Positions 13,123 through 26,310 of a stretch of DNA of 64,000 nt are shown here, in pieces. The notes under the pieces were generated by a model, which saw only the letters and a program-made list of their open reading frames with translations, did not search any database and had not been told where the DNA came from. The stretch lies in assembly GCF_000189635.1 (NCBI RefSeq), contig NW_002476481.1:558001-622000 (forward strand), read 5' to 3'. Origin of the DNA: Tetrahymena thermophila SB210 (lineage: Eukaryota; Ciliophora; Oligohymenophorea; Hymenostomatida; Tetrahymenidae). The position numbers and the translations under genes are program-made. Positions within the stretch are counted from its first letter, which is position 1. Every line of letters begins with the position of its first letter.

Positions 13123-16100
13123 TCAAACATTTTAAATAGAATTTTATGATTTTATTTTATTTTTATTAAAGGTATTATTATTTAAATAAGGAGTATTAGA
13201 TAATTCAAATTGAAAAATTTTAGAACTATTAAGATGATCTATTATCACATTTAAACCTTGATCATTGAAATCTATTTTATTTTTATTTCTAAAGTAATTC
13301 CTTGCAAGTTTTATAAAAGAATATATTTAGATTCCACTTCTTACCAGAAATAAAATCAAGCTTGTTAGTAAACAAATTATTAGAAATATCAAAGCTATTA
13401 AACTAAATTAAATAACATTTATCATTTATTCATCACTAATTACATCTTATTCTATAATATCTTACTGCTTTTTCACACTGATAATAAATAAAATAAAGGC
13501 TATGGAAACCAAAAGCTCTTAAAATATTTTATAAATTATAAAAAAATTATTAATGAAGAATCTGTAGTAAAATAAATAAATAGCAAAGCACATGAAAATA
13601 GCTGCTATGATAGCTCCACATGCTATTGGATTTGAGTATAATACATAAATTAAGGTTATACAAATGTATTTCTTTAAATAACTCAACACCAAATAGCTTC
13701 TCCATCCTCTCGCTTTTATATTTAAATTTAAAGTAAAATTCGGTGTGTTGTTTTCTATATATTAATTATCCTTTTTTAACATAATTGCTACTATTAGAAT
13801 AATGAATATAACATGAGTTACTAATTGCATTATTGCATACTATTTTTGAGATGAGTATTCTAAAGAGTAATATATACTAAGTAAGGTGCAAGAAATATAT
13901 CCTTGGTGCAATTATGACATAATATTAACCAAGAAGTTCACTATTCTAATAGTATATTGCTTACCTTCTATGACCTATCTTGCAAATAGACACAATAAAG
14001 ATATAATTACTGATATAATTAACAATAAATGTGGGAGGGCTAAATTTTGATAAATATTATCTTTAAAACCAAGTTATTATAAAAGCTTCTTATGGTTATC
14101 AATATCTTCATTTGATGTTGTATTTGAATTAATACTTAGCTCATCTGGGCTTGGAATTTCTGTAAAAATAAAAGATGCTCCTAAAAGGGCTCCTGTATAT
14201 AAAGGCTAAGGTAATTATGCTTTAAAAACAATTAGAGGTCCTAATAATTGAACGAAGTTAGAAAGCAAACACAAAATTTAAAAGTTTTTAAGAATATTAA
14301 TTATAGATTAAATAAGTCCTTCTTATGTAGATAAGCTTTATCCTAAGCTTTTTACATTATTTACAGCATTTTGTTTATTTTATAAATTAATGTTAACATA
14401 ATCAGATGTTAGTATTGTATTTTAAACTTAGTAAATGGACTATTTATTATTATAATTAATTACTAATTAGCTAATTTTAATATTTTGTTAAAATGAGACT
14501 TAGAATATTAAATTATTATCACTTTATTGCTATGAAATAATTGTGTAATCTCTATTTTGGATTAGCTTAAGAGGGTCGATTTACAAACTTATTGTTTTTA
14601 ATTCAGCATTATATGGAGCTCTATTAAAAATAATATTAATAATATTATATTAAGTATCTTTTGTAAGTTGGATTTGGCTTATTTAGAGCTATAAAATACA
14701 AATTTTTTTAGGAGCATAATAAATATAGTCTTAAATGCAAACACATTCTTTTTTAGACTGAGAAGACTCTAAGCCTTTACTAGATTCACAAGTTTGAAGG
14801 CAATCGTTCTACCATAGATAAAAGCCATTTAAACAAATTGTACATATTTACAGATTAGCGCAGACTTAGCAGTTAGGTTAAAAGCATTGATTGCATATTT
14901 TATTTGAGTCACAGTTGTAGCCAGGTAATTAAAGCTAAAAGCAAAATATATTATTATTAGATTAATTATGCTAGTAGGGGTTTGAAGAAGAACATTAGCA
15001 TTATTATAAAATATTATTATATTCATAATTTTATGTTATGTCAGAACATTGATTAATACATTTATTATTTGCTAATACAAAATTACTTTTACATATCTAA
15101 CATATTGAAGTTAACTCATAAGTTTATGTTCGAGGATTTAACAAACACTATTAAATAATTTATGCGCAATTTTACATTTAATAAGTAATAATATCAGGAT
15201 TAAGGGAAGTATTATTGCAAGGTTTGCAAAGATTATCTCCTCCATATTAATAAAAATTCTTAGCGCAAGTAGTACATTTAGAAGATCCTGAACATGTACT
15301 ACAAGAGGAATCGCAAGGTATGCATTTTTTTTTCTCAATATAAAATCCGTTTGTTGGGCACTCATCTATACAAGTTTAAGACTAAATATTTAATAATTAA
15401 CCAAATTTACAAGAAGTGCAATTTTTAGAAGATCCAGAGCAAGTTAAGCATGCTGAATCACAAGGCAAACAATTTTTTTCTAAAGCATAATATCCAGCTT
15501 GATCGCAAGAGTTTTAACATGTTAGACTCTAAGTGTTTAAAAATTGAAAATCTTAACATGAAGTACAACTCTTAGAAGTTTATTTGCAAGTTTTGCATGA
15601 TTTATCACAATCTAAGCAAGATTTCGTATTATCATCGAAGTATTAGCCATAGAGGCATAAACATTAATTTAATGAGTTTAATTCATAGTTAACCATGCAT
15701 TACTTGCAATTATTAGGTTCAATACAAATTTAACAATTTTATGGACACTATTCACATTTTTTCGTTTACTAATTGTAAAATTCACCATTTTTTATTCTAC
15801 AACATTTATTCTAATAAAGCTATGAATCTTAATCACAAGATGTACACCCGTTAGGTCCTTCTTTATCACATCCTAAACAACTTTAATGACATTTTTTACA
15901 TTACTTTCCAAAAAATACTTCATTAGGAAAATATCCTAGAATGCATTCTTCATTACAAACAGTTTGGATAACAAATGTAGTACAATCATTACAGCCTTCG
16001 CATTATAGTAATTTTCTTGATTTTTAACTTTTAATATCTTTTTACATGCTAAAAAAGTGATGAACGACACTATTCATTTATTTAGGTATTCTATCTTATG

Positions 16101-16836
16101 AGTTATTCAAAGTAAAATCTTCTCCAAAATGAATAAATTTATTGATTAAAGATTTATTTTGGAGAACTTTTAATGGATCGAAAAATTAGCATTTTGTTCT
16201 TTTTATAAAACATAAAAGAGTAATAAAATTTAATTAATTAATTTGCAAAAAATTTACTTATTTTTAATGCAATTAATCATTTACTCAAAATTTAAAAGTA
16301 ATTTTTCATCTTCGCTTTAAGATAGCTCATGCGTACTTGATAAATCTTAAGTAGATTTATGTATAAGATCTAATACATTCTATTTCTCTATATTGAAATC
16401 TTCTTGAATTAAAGAATTGTTAATAATAAATTTAATTCCTATAAAACTTTGCTAATCCTTTATGTCTGTAGTACTAATATGAAATATAAAAAATTAAATG
16501 AAATTCTTATTTAATTTTATCAATAAATTTTATTTATTTTTACCTTAATACAATAGAAAAATCATCAAATTTTAAGGTTTTTTCGTGCTTGATTTAATTT
16601 TAATCAAATACTAAATACTTTATCATGATTTATAACTAATCAATTTCATCTGAATATAGGTAAATTTGTTTTTCTTTATAACTTAATGTATATTCATTTT
16701 TCGTTTGTTAAGATTAATCACTAATAAATATGTTTAGTATTTGATTTGATTATTCTTTTATAGAAACTAGGTCCTTTTAATAGAATTGTAAAGAATATTC
16801 AATTAAAATTATTAATAAAGTTGTAATCTTTATCAT
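13123..16836 (-). CDS. Cysteine-rich multi-pass membrane protein, sub-family B (B2)
   Basis: Exons 16544-16836, 16285-16473 and 13123-16198; introns of 70 and 86 nt, phase 2, at the same places as in B1. Product 1,185 residues; I scanned the last exon and found no in-frame TGA before the stop at 13123-13125. Same plan as B1: signal peptide MIKITTLLIILIEYS, N-terminal region, CxxC repeats, beta-rich stretch, helical block and Gln/Asn-rich tail. It differs from B1 mainly by codon-sized indels in the cysteine region, for example near 15630. An ATG further upstream (about 17018) would extend the frame but meets an in-frame TGA just after a signal-like stretch, which supports the inner start. Function as for B1: receptor-like, unproven. 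Confidence 0.86.
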
Positions 16837-18529
16837 TTCTTTTACTAGATTTTTAAAATTATTATTGTTATTTTTATTTAATATATAATCAAAACATTTT
16901 GTTTTTTTTAATAAATTTATTATGAAGTTATGCTAGGCACTTTTTATTTATCATAGTGAGCTTATTGTGAAGCAATTAAATGCTAAAATTAGTTAGAGTT
17001 AAGCTATAACTATTTTCATTGTAGTTTAATTTATTTTGGATTCTTAAGCCTTACTTCATAAATTAATGAAATTTATTACAATATATATTTTTGATTTTTT
17101 TTTGATAGGGTAATTAGGTTATAGTAAACTACATACTCTATAAATAATAGTTATTGTAAATATTTAGAAAGAAAAATTTTAGTTTTGTACTAGTATCTAT
17201 AAACCCCCAAATTAAAAAGATAATTAATAGTTTTGACTCTAATTATTTTTGAAGATATTTAAAAACCAATAATTAAATAAATAAAAATTATTACTTTTTT
17301 TGGTAATAATTAACTTATTTTTTTTAAAAAAATCTTTATTGTTTAATTTACTTATTCAAAGTAGTAATTAAGAATTACAATTGAAATATTTAAATTAATC
17401 AAATTCAAACCAAAAAATGTAAGTAACAAATATAATTTACTAATAAACAGATTTAGTAATTGAAACAAAATATCATAATAGTCCTTTTTTCTGTTTGTAC
17501 AACAATTATTAATATTATAATTTTATTTAAATTAAAATTAACACCATAACTTCATATTTCTTACAGTAAATATTCTTTCTTTTGAATTTAATTCAAAGAG
17601 GATTAATTAACTTAAAAACATTAAAGATTACAATTTTTTTTTTGTTTCTTATCTATTTTTACTCAAAAATAATGATCAAATTTATTTTTACTGATAAAAT
17701 CTAAATTTAAAATTTTGAATCTGTTTATTGTAAGTTATTTATTTCACTTATCAAAGTAGATTACAACTAATATTTATTTTCTTCAATTTTTAAGCTATTT
17801 AAATGTTGAAATTAAAATAAGTAAAAATAAACTCAACACCAAAAAAACAAGTATGTAAGAATTGTAATTATTTGATTTAATAAATATTTCATTGTAAAAC
17901 TATAAACTTGCTTTTAAGAATATGTTTTTTTAGTAACTAATTTAACTTTTATATTAAAAATAATTGTATGAATTTATTTTATTCTTTCCCTTATTGGTAT
18001 TTTATAGAATATTATTATTAAACTAAAAATATTAGTAATATTTTTGAAATTAAAGATTAGATTGATTATTCATTATATTAATTCATTTTTTATGAAAAAT
18101 TTAATTGTAAACATAATTTTTTTTGATAAATTCCAGTAATTATAAGATTAACTAAATTAAACTCTTTCTAAGTAAATGTGTAAAGTAAAATTTTTTTATT
18201 TATTTAAAAAATATACAGTAAAACCTCTAGGAAAACAAATGAGTTGCGATGTAAGAGGTAAGAGTCTTAAAATTCTAGGAAAAAAATCTCTTAACTGCGA
18301 GTTATCAAGGTTTTTGCGAATTATAGAGGTAATTCTAAAAATTTTAGTAAAAGTATTTAAATTTTTTTTTGGACTGTTTTTGAAAAATTATATAGAGTGC
18401 ATGTAAAAACAAACACAAATAACTAATTTTAATTTTATGAAAAAATGAAAATATAAAAAATATAGAAAAAATAAAAATCTAAAATTAAAATTTTTAAAAA
18501 TATATAATGGACATTTAGATAAATTGAAC
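16837..18529. other. Intergenic upstream of B2
   Basis: The part nearest B2 (16837-17020) is the decayed leader region shared by all B units; 17030-18215 matches the other B spacers. No gene is supported. A short plus-strand frame at 18176-18406 falls on the transposon-like sequence and is not accepted as a gene. Confidence 0.5.
18216..18330 (+). mobile_element. MITE-like relic with pogo/Tigger-like ends
   Basis: Starts CAGTAAAACCTCTAGG. About 100 nt later it ends with GCGAATTATAGAGGTAA, whose reverse complement begins ACCTCTATAATTCGC. The inverted ACCTCTA arms at both ends suggest a small palindromic element. GTTGCGA and TAAGAGTCTTAAAATT blocks are shared with 12979-13035. No transposase. 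Confidence 0.45.
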
Positions 18530-19117
18530 TAGGTTTTATATATTTAGTTAGGGTATGATTAACAGTTAGATTAATTGCATGTATAACAAATTTAATTAAT
18601 ATCACAATAAATTCTGGTTACTAGTAGTTACTACAAACAATAGAATGATCTTTTCTAATGTGTTTATACGGATAGCTAGAACATTACTGTTGACTAGAAT
18701 TTGATTTATAATTGTAATTCAGTATAGTTAATGAACAGCTATCTACGCAAATATTGTTTCTTAAAGTGTATCTTGAATGCAAATAGAGCATATATTAGTT
18801 AACTCATAATTTTTTGTTTAGTTATTATATAGGCATGAATATTAAGAGTTTAGAAAATTACTTTCCTTAGCTTGATTTGAATTAGTTGGACATGCCTTAC
18901 AAAGATTATCTTCATCATATTTATAAAATCCAGTTTCAAAAGTAGTACATTGAGTATTAAAAGATCCATTACAAGTACTACATGTTTTATCACAATGAGA
19001 GCAAGTATTTTAACTCACAAAATAACCTCCTAATGTGTTGTAAGTTTATGAACAAGTTGAAGTAGCTGTGTATAAATGAGTTATCACATTCAAAAGCATT
19101 AATTAGAACTATGATAG
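18530..19117 (-). pseudogene. Relic of a sub-family A cysteine-rich gene
   Basis: This stretch aligns along its length with 2485-3130 inside A1, in the same orientation. Matches include the codons for the NNQTKNYELT region and the CxxC modules around it. It has single-base deletions that break the frame (tgtatcttgaatgc here against tgtatccttgaatgc in A1) and lacks about 55 nt near 19080. It ends abruptly at the conserved 3' flank of B3. It is a gene fragment with no start, membrane block or intact frame, left by rearrangement or ectopic copying between sub-families. Confidence 0.8.
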
Positions 19118-19340
19118 AATAGGGAAAGTGAAAATTTATCTAGATAAGAATCCAAAAAAAAAGAGACCAAAGTTATTCATAAATTTTAAATGTAAACATA
19201 CACAAAATTTCAAAGAAAGTTTTATTTTTAAATTTTAGTTTAGAATTTTTAATTTAGTAATATTTTATAAAATCTTAATAGATAATTGAGTGATTTATGT
19301 TTATTCAAGTATGAAACACAATAATAAGTAAAATATACAA

Positions 19341-22300
19341 TCAAACATTTTAAATAGAATTTTATGATTTTAATTATTTCTATTGCTTATTTAAGGAAGA
19401 AGTATTTAAATAACGAGTATTAGATAATTCAAATTGAAATTTTTTAGAACTGTTAAGACGATCTATTATTATCATATTTAAACCTTGATCATGTTAATTT
19501 AATTATTTTTTATTTCTAAAGTAATTCCTTATAAATTATACAAATGAAAATATTTAGATTCCACTTCTTACCAGAAATAAAATTGAGCTTGTTATTAAAC
19601 AAATGGTTAAAAATATCAAAACTATTAAGCTAAATTAAATAACATTTATCACTTATTCATCACTAATTACATCTTGCTCTATTATATTTTACTGCTTTTT
19701 CACACTGATAATAAATAATATAAAGGCTATGGAAACCAAAAGCTCTTAAAATATTTTATAAATTATAAAAAATTTATTAATGAAGAATCTGTAATATAAT
19801 AAATATGCAGCAAAGCATATGAAAATAGCTGCTATGATTGCACCACATACTATTGGATTTGAGTATAATACATAAATTAAGGTTATACAAATGTATTTCT
19901 TCAAATAACTCATTATCAAAAAGCTTCTCCATCCTCTCGCTTTTACATTTAAGTCTAAAGCAAAATTCGGTGTGTTATTTTCAATATACTAATTATCCTT
20001 TTTTAACATGATTGCTACTATTAGAATAATGAATATAACATGAGTTACTAATTGCATTATTGCATACTATTTTTAAGATGAGTATTCCAAAGAGTAGTAT
20101 ATACTAAGTAAGGTACAAGTGATATATCCTTAGTGCAGTTATGACATGGTGTTAACCAAGAAGTTCACTACTGTTATAGTATATTGTTTACCTTCCATGA
20201 TCTATCTTGCAAATAAGCATAATAAAGATATAATTACTGATACAATTAACAATAAATGTGGGAGTGCTAAATTTCGATAAATATTATCTTTAATACCAAG
20301 CTATTATAAAAGATGTTTATGGTTATTGATATCTTCATTTGAGGTTGTATTTGAATTAATACTTAGCTCATCTGGGTTTGGAATTTCAGTAAATATAAAA
20401 GATGCTCCTAAAAGGGCTCCTGTATATAAAGGCTATGGTAATTATTCTTTAAAAACAATTAGAGGTCCTAATAATTGAACGAAGTTAGAAAGCAAACACA
20501 AAATTTAAAAGTTTTTAAGAAAATTCATTATAGATTAAAGACGTCCTTATTATGTAGATAAGCTTTTTCCTATGCTTTTAACATTATCTATAACCCCTTG
20601 TTTATTTTATAAATTATTATTAACATAATCAGATGTTAGTATTGTATTTTAAACTTAGTAGATGGATTACTTATTATTATAATTAATAACTATTTAACTG
20701 ATTTTAATATTTTGTTATACTGAGACTTAGAATATTAAATTATTATCACTTTATTGCTATGAAACGATTGTGTAATCTTTATTTTGGATTAGCTTAGGAG
20801 GGTCGATTTCCAACCTTATTGTTTTTAATTCATCATTATATGAAGCTCCATTAAAAATAACAGTTATAATATTATATTAAGTATCTTTAGTAAGTAAGAT
20901 TTATCTTATTTAGAGCTATAAAATACAAATTTTTTTAGGAGCATAAAAAATATAGTCTTAAATGCAAACACATTCTTTGTTAGACTGAGAAGACTATAAG
21001 CCTTTACTAGATTCACAAGTTTGAAGACAATCGTTCTACCATAGATAATGGCCATTTTAACAAATTGCGCATATTTACTCATTAGTGCAGACTTAACAGT
21101 TAGGTTATAAGCATAGATTGCATCTTTTATTTGAGTCACAGTAATAGCCAGGTAATTAAAATTTGTAGCAAAATATAGTATTATTAGGTTAATTATGCTA
21201 GAAGGGGCTTGAAGATGAACATTAACATTGTTATAAAATATTATTATATTCATAATTTTATGCTATGTCAGAACATTAATTAATACATTTATTATTTGCT
21301 AATACAAAATTACCTTTACATTTCTCACATATTGAAGTTAACTCATACGTTTATGTTTCAGGATTTAACAAACACTTTTGAATAATTTATGCGCAATTTT
21401 ACATTTACTATGAAATAATAGCAGGATTAAGGGAAGTTTTATGGCAAGGTTTGCAAAGATTATCTCCTCCATATTGATATAAATTCTTAGCGCAAGTAGT
21501 ACATTTAGAAGATTCTGAACATGTACTACATGAGGAATCACAAGGCATGCATTTTTTTTTCTCAATATAAAAGCCGTTTGTTGGACACTCATCTATACAA
21601 GTTTAAGACTAAATATCTAACTATTAGCCAAATTTACAAGAAGTGCAATTTTTAGAAGATAGAGAACAAGTTAAGCATTCTGAATTACAAGGTAAGCAAT
21701 TATTTTCTAAAGCATAAAATCCATCTTAATTGCAAGAGCTTTAACATGTTTAACTCAAAGTGTTTAAAAATTGAAATTCTTTGCACGAAGTACAGATTTT
21801 AGAAGTTTATTTGCAAGTTTTGCATGATTTATCACAATCTAAGCAAGATTTTATTTAATCATCAAAGTATTGACTATAGAGACATAGACATTATTTTTAT
21901 GAATTTAATTCATAATTAGCCATGCATTACTTGCAATTATTAGATTCATTGCAAATTTAACAATTTTATGGACACTATTCACATTTCTTCGTTTATTAAT
22001 TGTAAAATTCACCATTACGTATTCTACAACATTTATTCTAATAAAGCTATGAATCTTAATTACAAGATGTACACCTATTAGGTCCTTCTTAATAACATCC
22101 TAAACAACTTTAATCACATTTTTTGCATTAATTTCCTAAAAATTACGAATCAGTATAATATCCTAGAATGCACTCTTCATCACAAAAACTTTGGGTAAAA
22201 ACTTTTTTACATTTATTACAACCTTCAAGAGTGCATCCAAATAATATTCTTATTTTTTAGCTTTTAATATCTTTTTATATGCCAAAAAAGTTATGAATGA

Positions 22301-23065
22301 AACTATTCATTAATTTAGGTATTTTATATTATGAGTTATTCAAAGTATAATCTTCTCCAAAATAAACCAATTTATTTATTAAAGATTTATTTTGGAGACT
22401 CTTTAATGGATCCAAAAATTAACATTTTGTTCTTTTTATAAAATAAAAAAGATTAATAAAATTTAATTAATTTGCAAACAATTTACTTATTTTTAATGCA
22501 ATGAATCATTTACTCAATATTTAGAAGTAATTTTTCATCTTTGTTTTAAGATAGCTCATGAGTACTTGATAAATCTTAAGTAGATTTCTGTATAAGATCT
22601 AATATATTCTGTTACTCGATATAGAAATCTTCTGGAATTAATGAATTATTAATAATAAATTTAATTCCTATAAAGCTTTGATTATCCTTTATGCCTATAG
22701 TACTAAAATGAAATATAAATAATTAAATGAAATATTTATTTAATTTTATCAATAAATTTTATTTCTTTTTACCTTAATACAATTGAAAAATTATCAAATT
22801 TTAAGGTTCTTTTGTGCTTAAATTACTTTTAATCAAATACTAAATAGTTTATCACAATTTATAACTATTTCATTTAATCTAAATATTGGTAAATTTGTTT
22901 TTCTTTATAATTTAATGTAAGTTCATTTATAGTTTGTTAAGATTAATCACCTATAAATATGTTTAGAATTTGATTTGATTATTCCTTTATAGAAACTAGG
23001 TTCTTTAAATAGAATTGTAAAGTATATTCAATTAAAATTATTAATAAAATTGTAATCTTTATCAT
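19341..23065 (-). CDS. Cysteine-rich multi-pass membrane protein, sub-family B (B3)
   Basis: Exons 22773-23065, 22514-22702 and 19341-22431; introns 22703-22772 (70 nt) and 22432-22513 (82 nt), phase 2, both GT..AG. Product 1,190 residues, the same length as B1. I scanned all exons and found no TGA before 19341-19343. Signal peptide MIKITILLIILIEYT. The N-terminal region carries the conserved SLIPEDFYIE and LSSTHELSQ segments, followed by CxxC repeats, the beta-rich region and helices. Upstream, the outer leader frame is broken by TGA (Cys to TGA inside the would-be leader), so the inner ATG is used. Its 3' flank abuts the sub-family A relic. Receptor-like function is inferred from domain plan only. 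Confidence 0.86.
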
Positions 23066-24929
23066 TTCTATTACTAGATTTTTAAAAATATTATTGTTTT
23101 TATTATTAATATATTATCAAAAATTTTTTATTTTTTTTTATAAATTTATTATGAAGTAGTGCAAGGTATTTTTCATTTATTTGATTGATCTTTTTGTTAA
23201 TCAATTAAATACTAATATTAGTAAAAGTTAAGCTATTATTATTTTCATGGTGGTTCTATTTATTTTGTATTTTTAAGCTTTACATCAGAAATTCATCAAA
23301 TTAATTTATATTATTTGCTATTTTATATTACAATATATATTTTTGATTTTTTTTGATAGGTTAATTCGGTTATAGTAAATTACATCCTAAAAATAATATC
23401 TATTGAAAGTATATTTCAATATTTATATATCGTCCAAACTGTTGATTAAGATGAGTATTTTAAATAATTTTTGTAAAAAAATTCACCTTTTTTATTATTC
23501 GTGTATGTAGCCTTAAAAAAGGCTGTACCTTAGGGTACTATATATATACATATATATATATATTTAACTTTTTTTTCTAAAAAAATTCTTTACTGTTTAA
23601 TTTACTTATTTAAAGTATCAATTTTTATTAAATAATTAAGAATAGTAATTAAAATATGTAAATCAATCAAATTGAAACCAATAAATGTATGTAACAAATG
23701 TAATTTATTAATAATCAGAATTAGTTATTGAATAAAATATTTTAATAGTCTTTTTTCTCAGTTTGTACATCAATTATTAATATTATTATTTTATTTAAAA
23801 TGAAATTAAAATCATAACTTCATATTTCTTACTTTAAATTTTGGGGATTTATTAACTTAAAAGCTATATTAAAGATTAAATTATTTATTTTTTGATCTTT
23901 ATCTATTCTAGCTCAAAAATAATGATTAAAATTGTATTTTTACTTTTAAAATCTAAATTTAAAAATTAGGAATATGTTTAATTGTTTATTTTTTACTTCT
24001 CTTATAAATAAAAGTAGATTACAACCACTATTTATTCTTTTTAGTATTTTTAATATTTATAGATGTTTTGTTATTCAATTTTTAAGTTAATATTGTAATT
24101 AAAATACTTAAAAACAAGACTCAAAATCAAAAAAGATGTATGTAAGAATTTTAATCATTTGATTAAATATATAATTTATTATCAAACAAAAAAATTGCTT
24201 TTAAGCATATGTTTTTTAGTAACTAATTTTATTTTTATATTAAATATATTGATTGAATTTATTTTGTAGTTTTCCTTTTTGGTATTTAATAAAATATTAG
24301 TAGTAATACCTAAAAAATAAATAGAAAATATTAATGTGACTAATGTAATTAATACATTTAGATTAATGATATAAAAATTTACTAAAAAATTTAATAATAT
24401 TATTGAAATTATAGATTAATTTAGTAGTCATTGTATTAATTTATTTTTCATAAAAAATTTAACTGTAAACATAATTTTTTTGATAAATTCAAGTAATTAC
24501 AAAGTTAAGTAAATTAAACACTTTTTAAATGAAAACTACTATTTTCTATTTAAAAAATAATATAAAATCAATAAAAAAAGTCGAACCCCAACTCCCAACT
24601 CAACAGTTTCATGATTACGTTGAAATGATTTAACAAACAACTTTTTATAATTTTCAAAATATTTTCATCCTCATAAATATTTGCTGATTTTTATTTAATA
24701 GTTACGTTCTTATAAATTTATTAAAAACATTCAATAAATATTCATATATTTACATAGTAATTAAAAAATAATTAATAACTTTTTTTTTATTATTTCTAAT
24801 AAAATGATAACTCCAATCAATACCAAAAAAGCCAAATTAAAAAAATTGTATGTAGTCTCAATATAATGCGTATAAGAATTCGGATGGAAAATAGAAGTTT
24901 GCATAAATAATTAATAATTAATTTCATTT
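23066..24929. other. Intergenic upstream of B3
   Basis: Contains the decayed leader region (to about 23260) and the shared B spacer (23290-24540). Two adjacent hairpins lie at 23509-23538, followed by a (TA)n tract to about 23563. Near 24580 is a short C-rich patch (gtcgaaccccaactcccaac). No gene seen. Confidence 0.5.
23509..23538. repeat. Two adjacent short hairpins before a (TA)n tract
   Basis: AGCCTT-AAAA-AAGGCT at 23509-23524 is followed without a gap by GTACC-TTAG-GGTAC at 23525-23538, then by an alternating TA run. The other B spacers lack this block. It could be a small mobile-element end or a structured RNA segment; nothing decides between these. Confidence 0.45.
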
Positions 24930-25080
24930 AAAATGCGTAATCCCTCGTTTTCTCGTAATTCGTAAGTAAGTTTTTTGTATACGAGAGGGTGGTGAGGGTG
25001 TCTTTAAGAACAAATAAATATGAACCCTCCCTCGTCATTCGTACGAAATCAATAAAGAGGGAATACGGTCATTAAGTCTA
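24930..25080. repeat. GC-richer palindromic element in the B3-B4 spacer
   Basis: Distinctly GC-richer than its surroundings. It has repeated CCCTCGT / ACGAGaGGG and AATTCGTA-type words in both orientations: taatccctcgttttctcg, tacgagagggtggtgaggg, and aaccctccctcgtcattcg. It occurs only in this spacer. Its boundaries and type are uncertain; it resembles a small non-autonomous insertion with imperfect inverted repeats. Confidence 0.4.
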
Positions 25081-25269
25081 TAATATAAAAAATTAAAAAA
25101 TTATAAAAAATATAATATGATAAAAATGAAAATAAAATTATTTATTTAATTAATTAATATACTTTATACTAAATTTATCAAGGAATTAAATTTTATGTTT
25201 CCACATTCAAAAGAATTTAAAATTGATAGAAATAAATTTAAAAAGAATTAATATTTTTTATAAAAATTA

Positions 25270-25920
25270 ATATAATATATTGAGATAGAAAAAATTTAGT
25301 ATAGTAGCGTCATCTACAAACCCTCATATTATAAAGATAATAAATTAATAGTTTTGACTGGAATTATTTTTGAAGATTTTAAAAAAATTATATAATAATG
25401 AAATACAAATTATTACTTTTTTTGGTTATTGTTGTTTAATTTACTTATTCAAAGTAGTAATTAAGAATTGTAATTAAAATACGTAAATTAATCAAATTAA
25501 AACCAAAAAATGTATGTAACAAATATAATTTACTAATAAACAGATTTAGTAATTGAAACAAAATATCTTAATACTCCTTTTTTCTGTTTGTACAATAATT
25601 ATTAATATTATTATTTTATTTAAATTAAAATTAACATTTTAACTTCATATTTGTTACATTAAATATTCTTTCTTTTGAAATTAATATAAAAGAAGATTTA
25701 CTAACTTAAAAACATTAAAGATTAAAATTTTATTTTTTGTTCTATTTCTATTTTTAATCAAAAATAATGATCAAATTTTATTTTTACTGATAAATTTAAA
25801 ATTAGGAATCTGTTTATTTATATATTTTTTACTTCACTTATCAAAGTAGATTACAACTAATATTATTTTCTTTAGTTTATTTTATAATTTTTATTGATAT
25901 TTAGCTATTTCGCTCATTAT
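25270..25920. repeat. Extra partial copy of the B-unit spacer
   Basis: Matches 12005-12500, 17190-17700 and 23600-23960, including tagttttgactggaattatt and the tgtatgtaacaaatataattt block. The B3-B4 interval thus carries two copies of part of the spacer, separated by the GC-richer element. This explains why it is the longest B interval and may mark a deleted fifth B unit. Confidence 0.65.
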
Positions 25921-26310
25921 GTATGTAAATCATCAAAATTAATAAATTTTGTTAAATACAGAATCAGGCATTTATAAAAAAAGTAGAAATTTTAGATAGT
26001 TACAAAAAAAAAATAACCAAAATACAATAAATAAATAATTATGTTTTTCACAAACTTTTTTTCTCCTGTATTTTTCACCTTAAATGTAATTCTATTAAAT
26101 TAGAATAGGAAAAGTAAAAATGTATCTAGGTAAGAATCAAATTTATAAAGCATCAAAATTATTCTTAAATTTAAGCACAATCAAAATTTCAAAGAAATAT
26201 TTATTTTTAAATTTTAGTTAAAAAATTCAATTTAATAATATTTTTAAAATTAATTTAATGATTAATATGTTTACTCTAGCAGGAAAAACAATAATAAGTA
26301 AAATATACAA

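Noticed and set aside
16837-17030. B2 as a pseudogene because of an in-frame TGA after a leader
   Set aside because: The TGA is upstream of the conserved inner start (16836); from there B2 is intact through all three exons.
18176-18406. Plus-strand frame of 76 codons
   Set aside because: Lies on the transposon-like element with inverted ends; no homologous frame survives at the 12979 copy.
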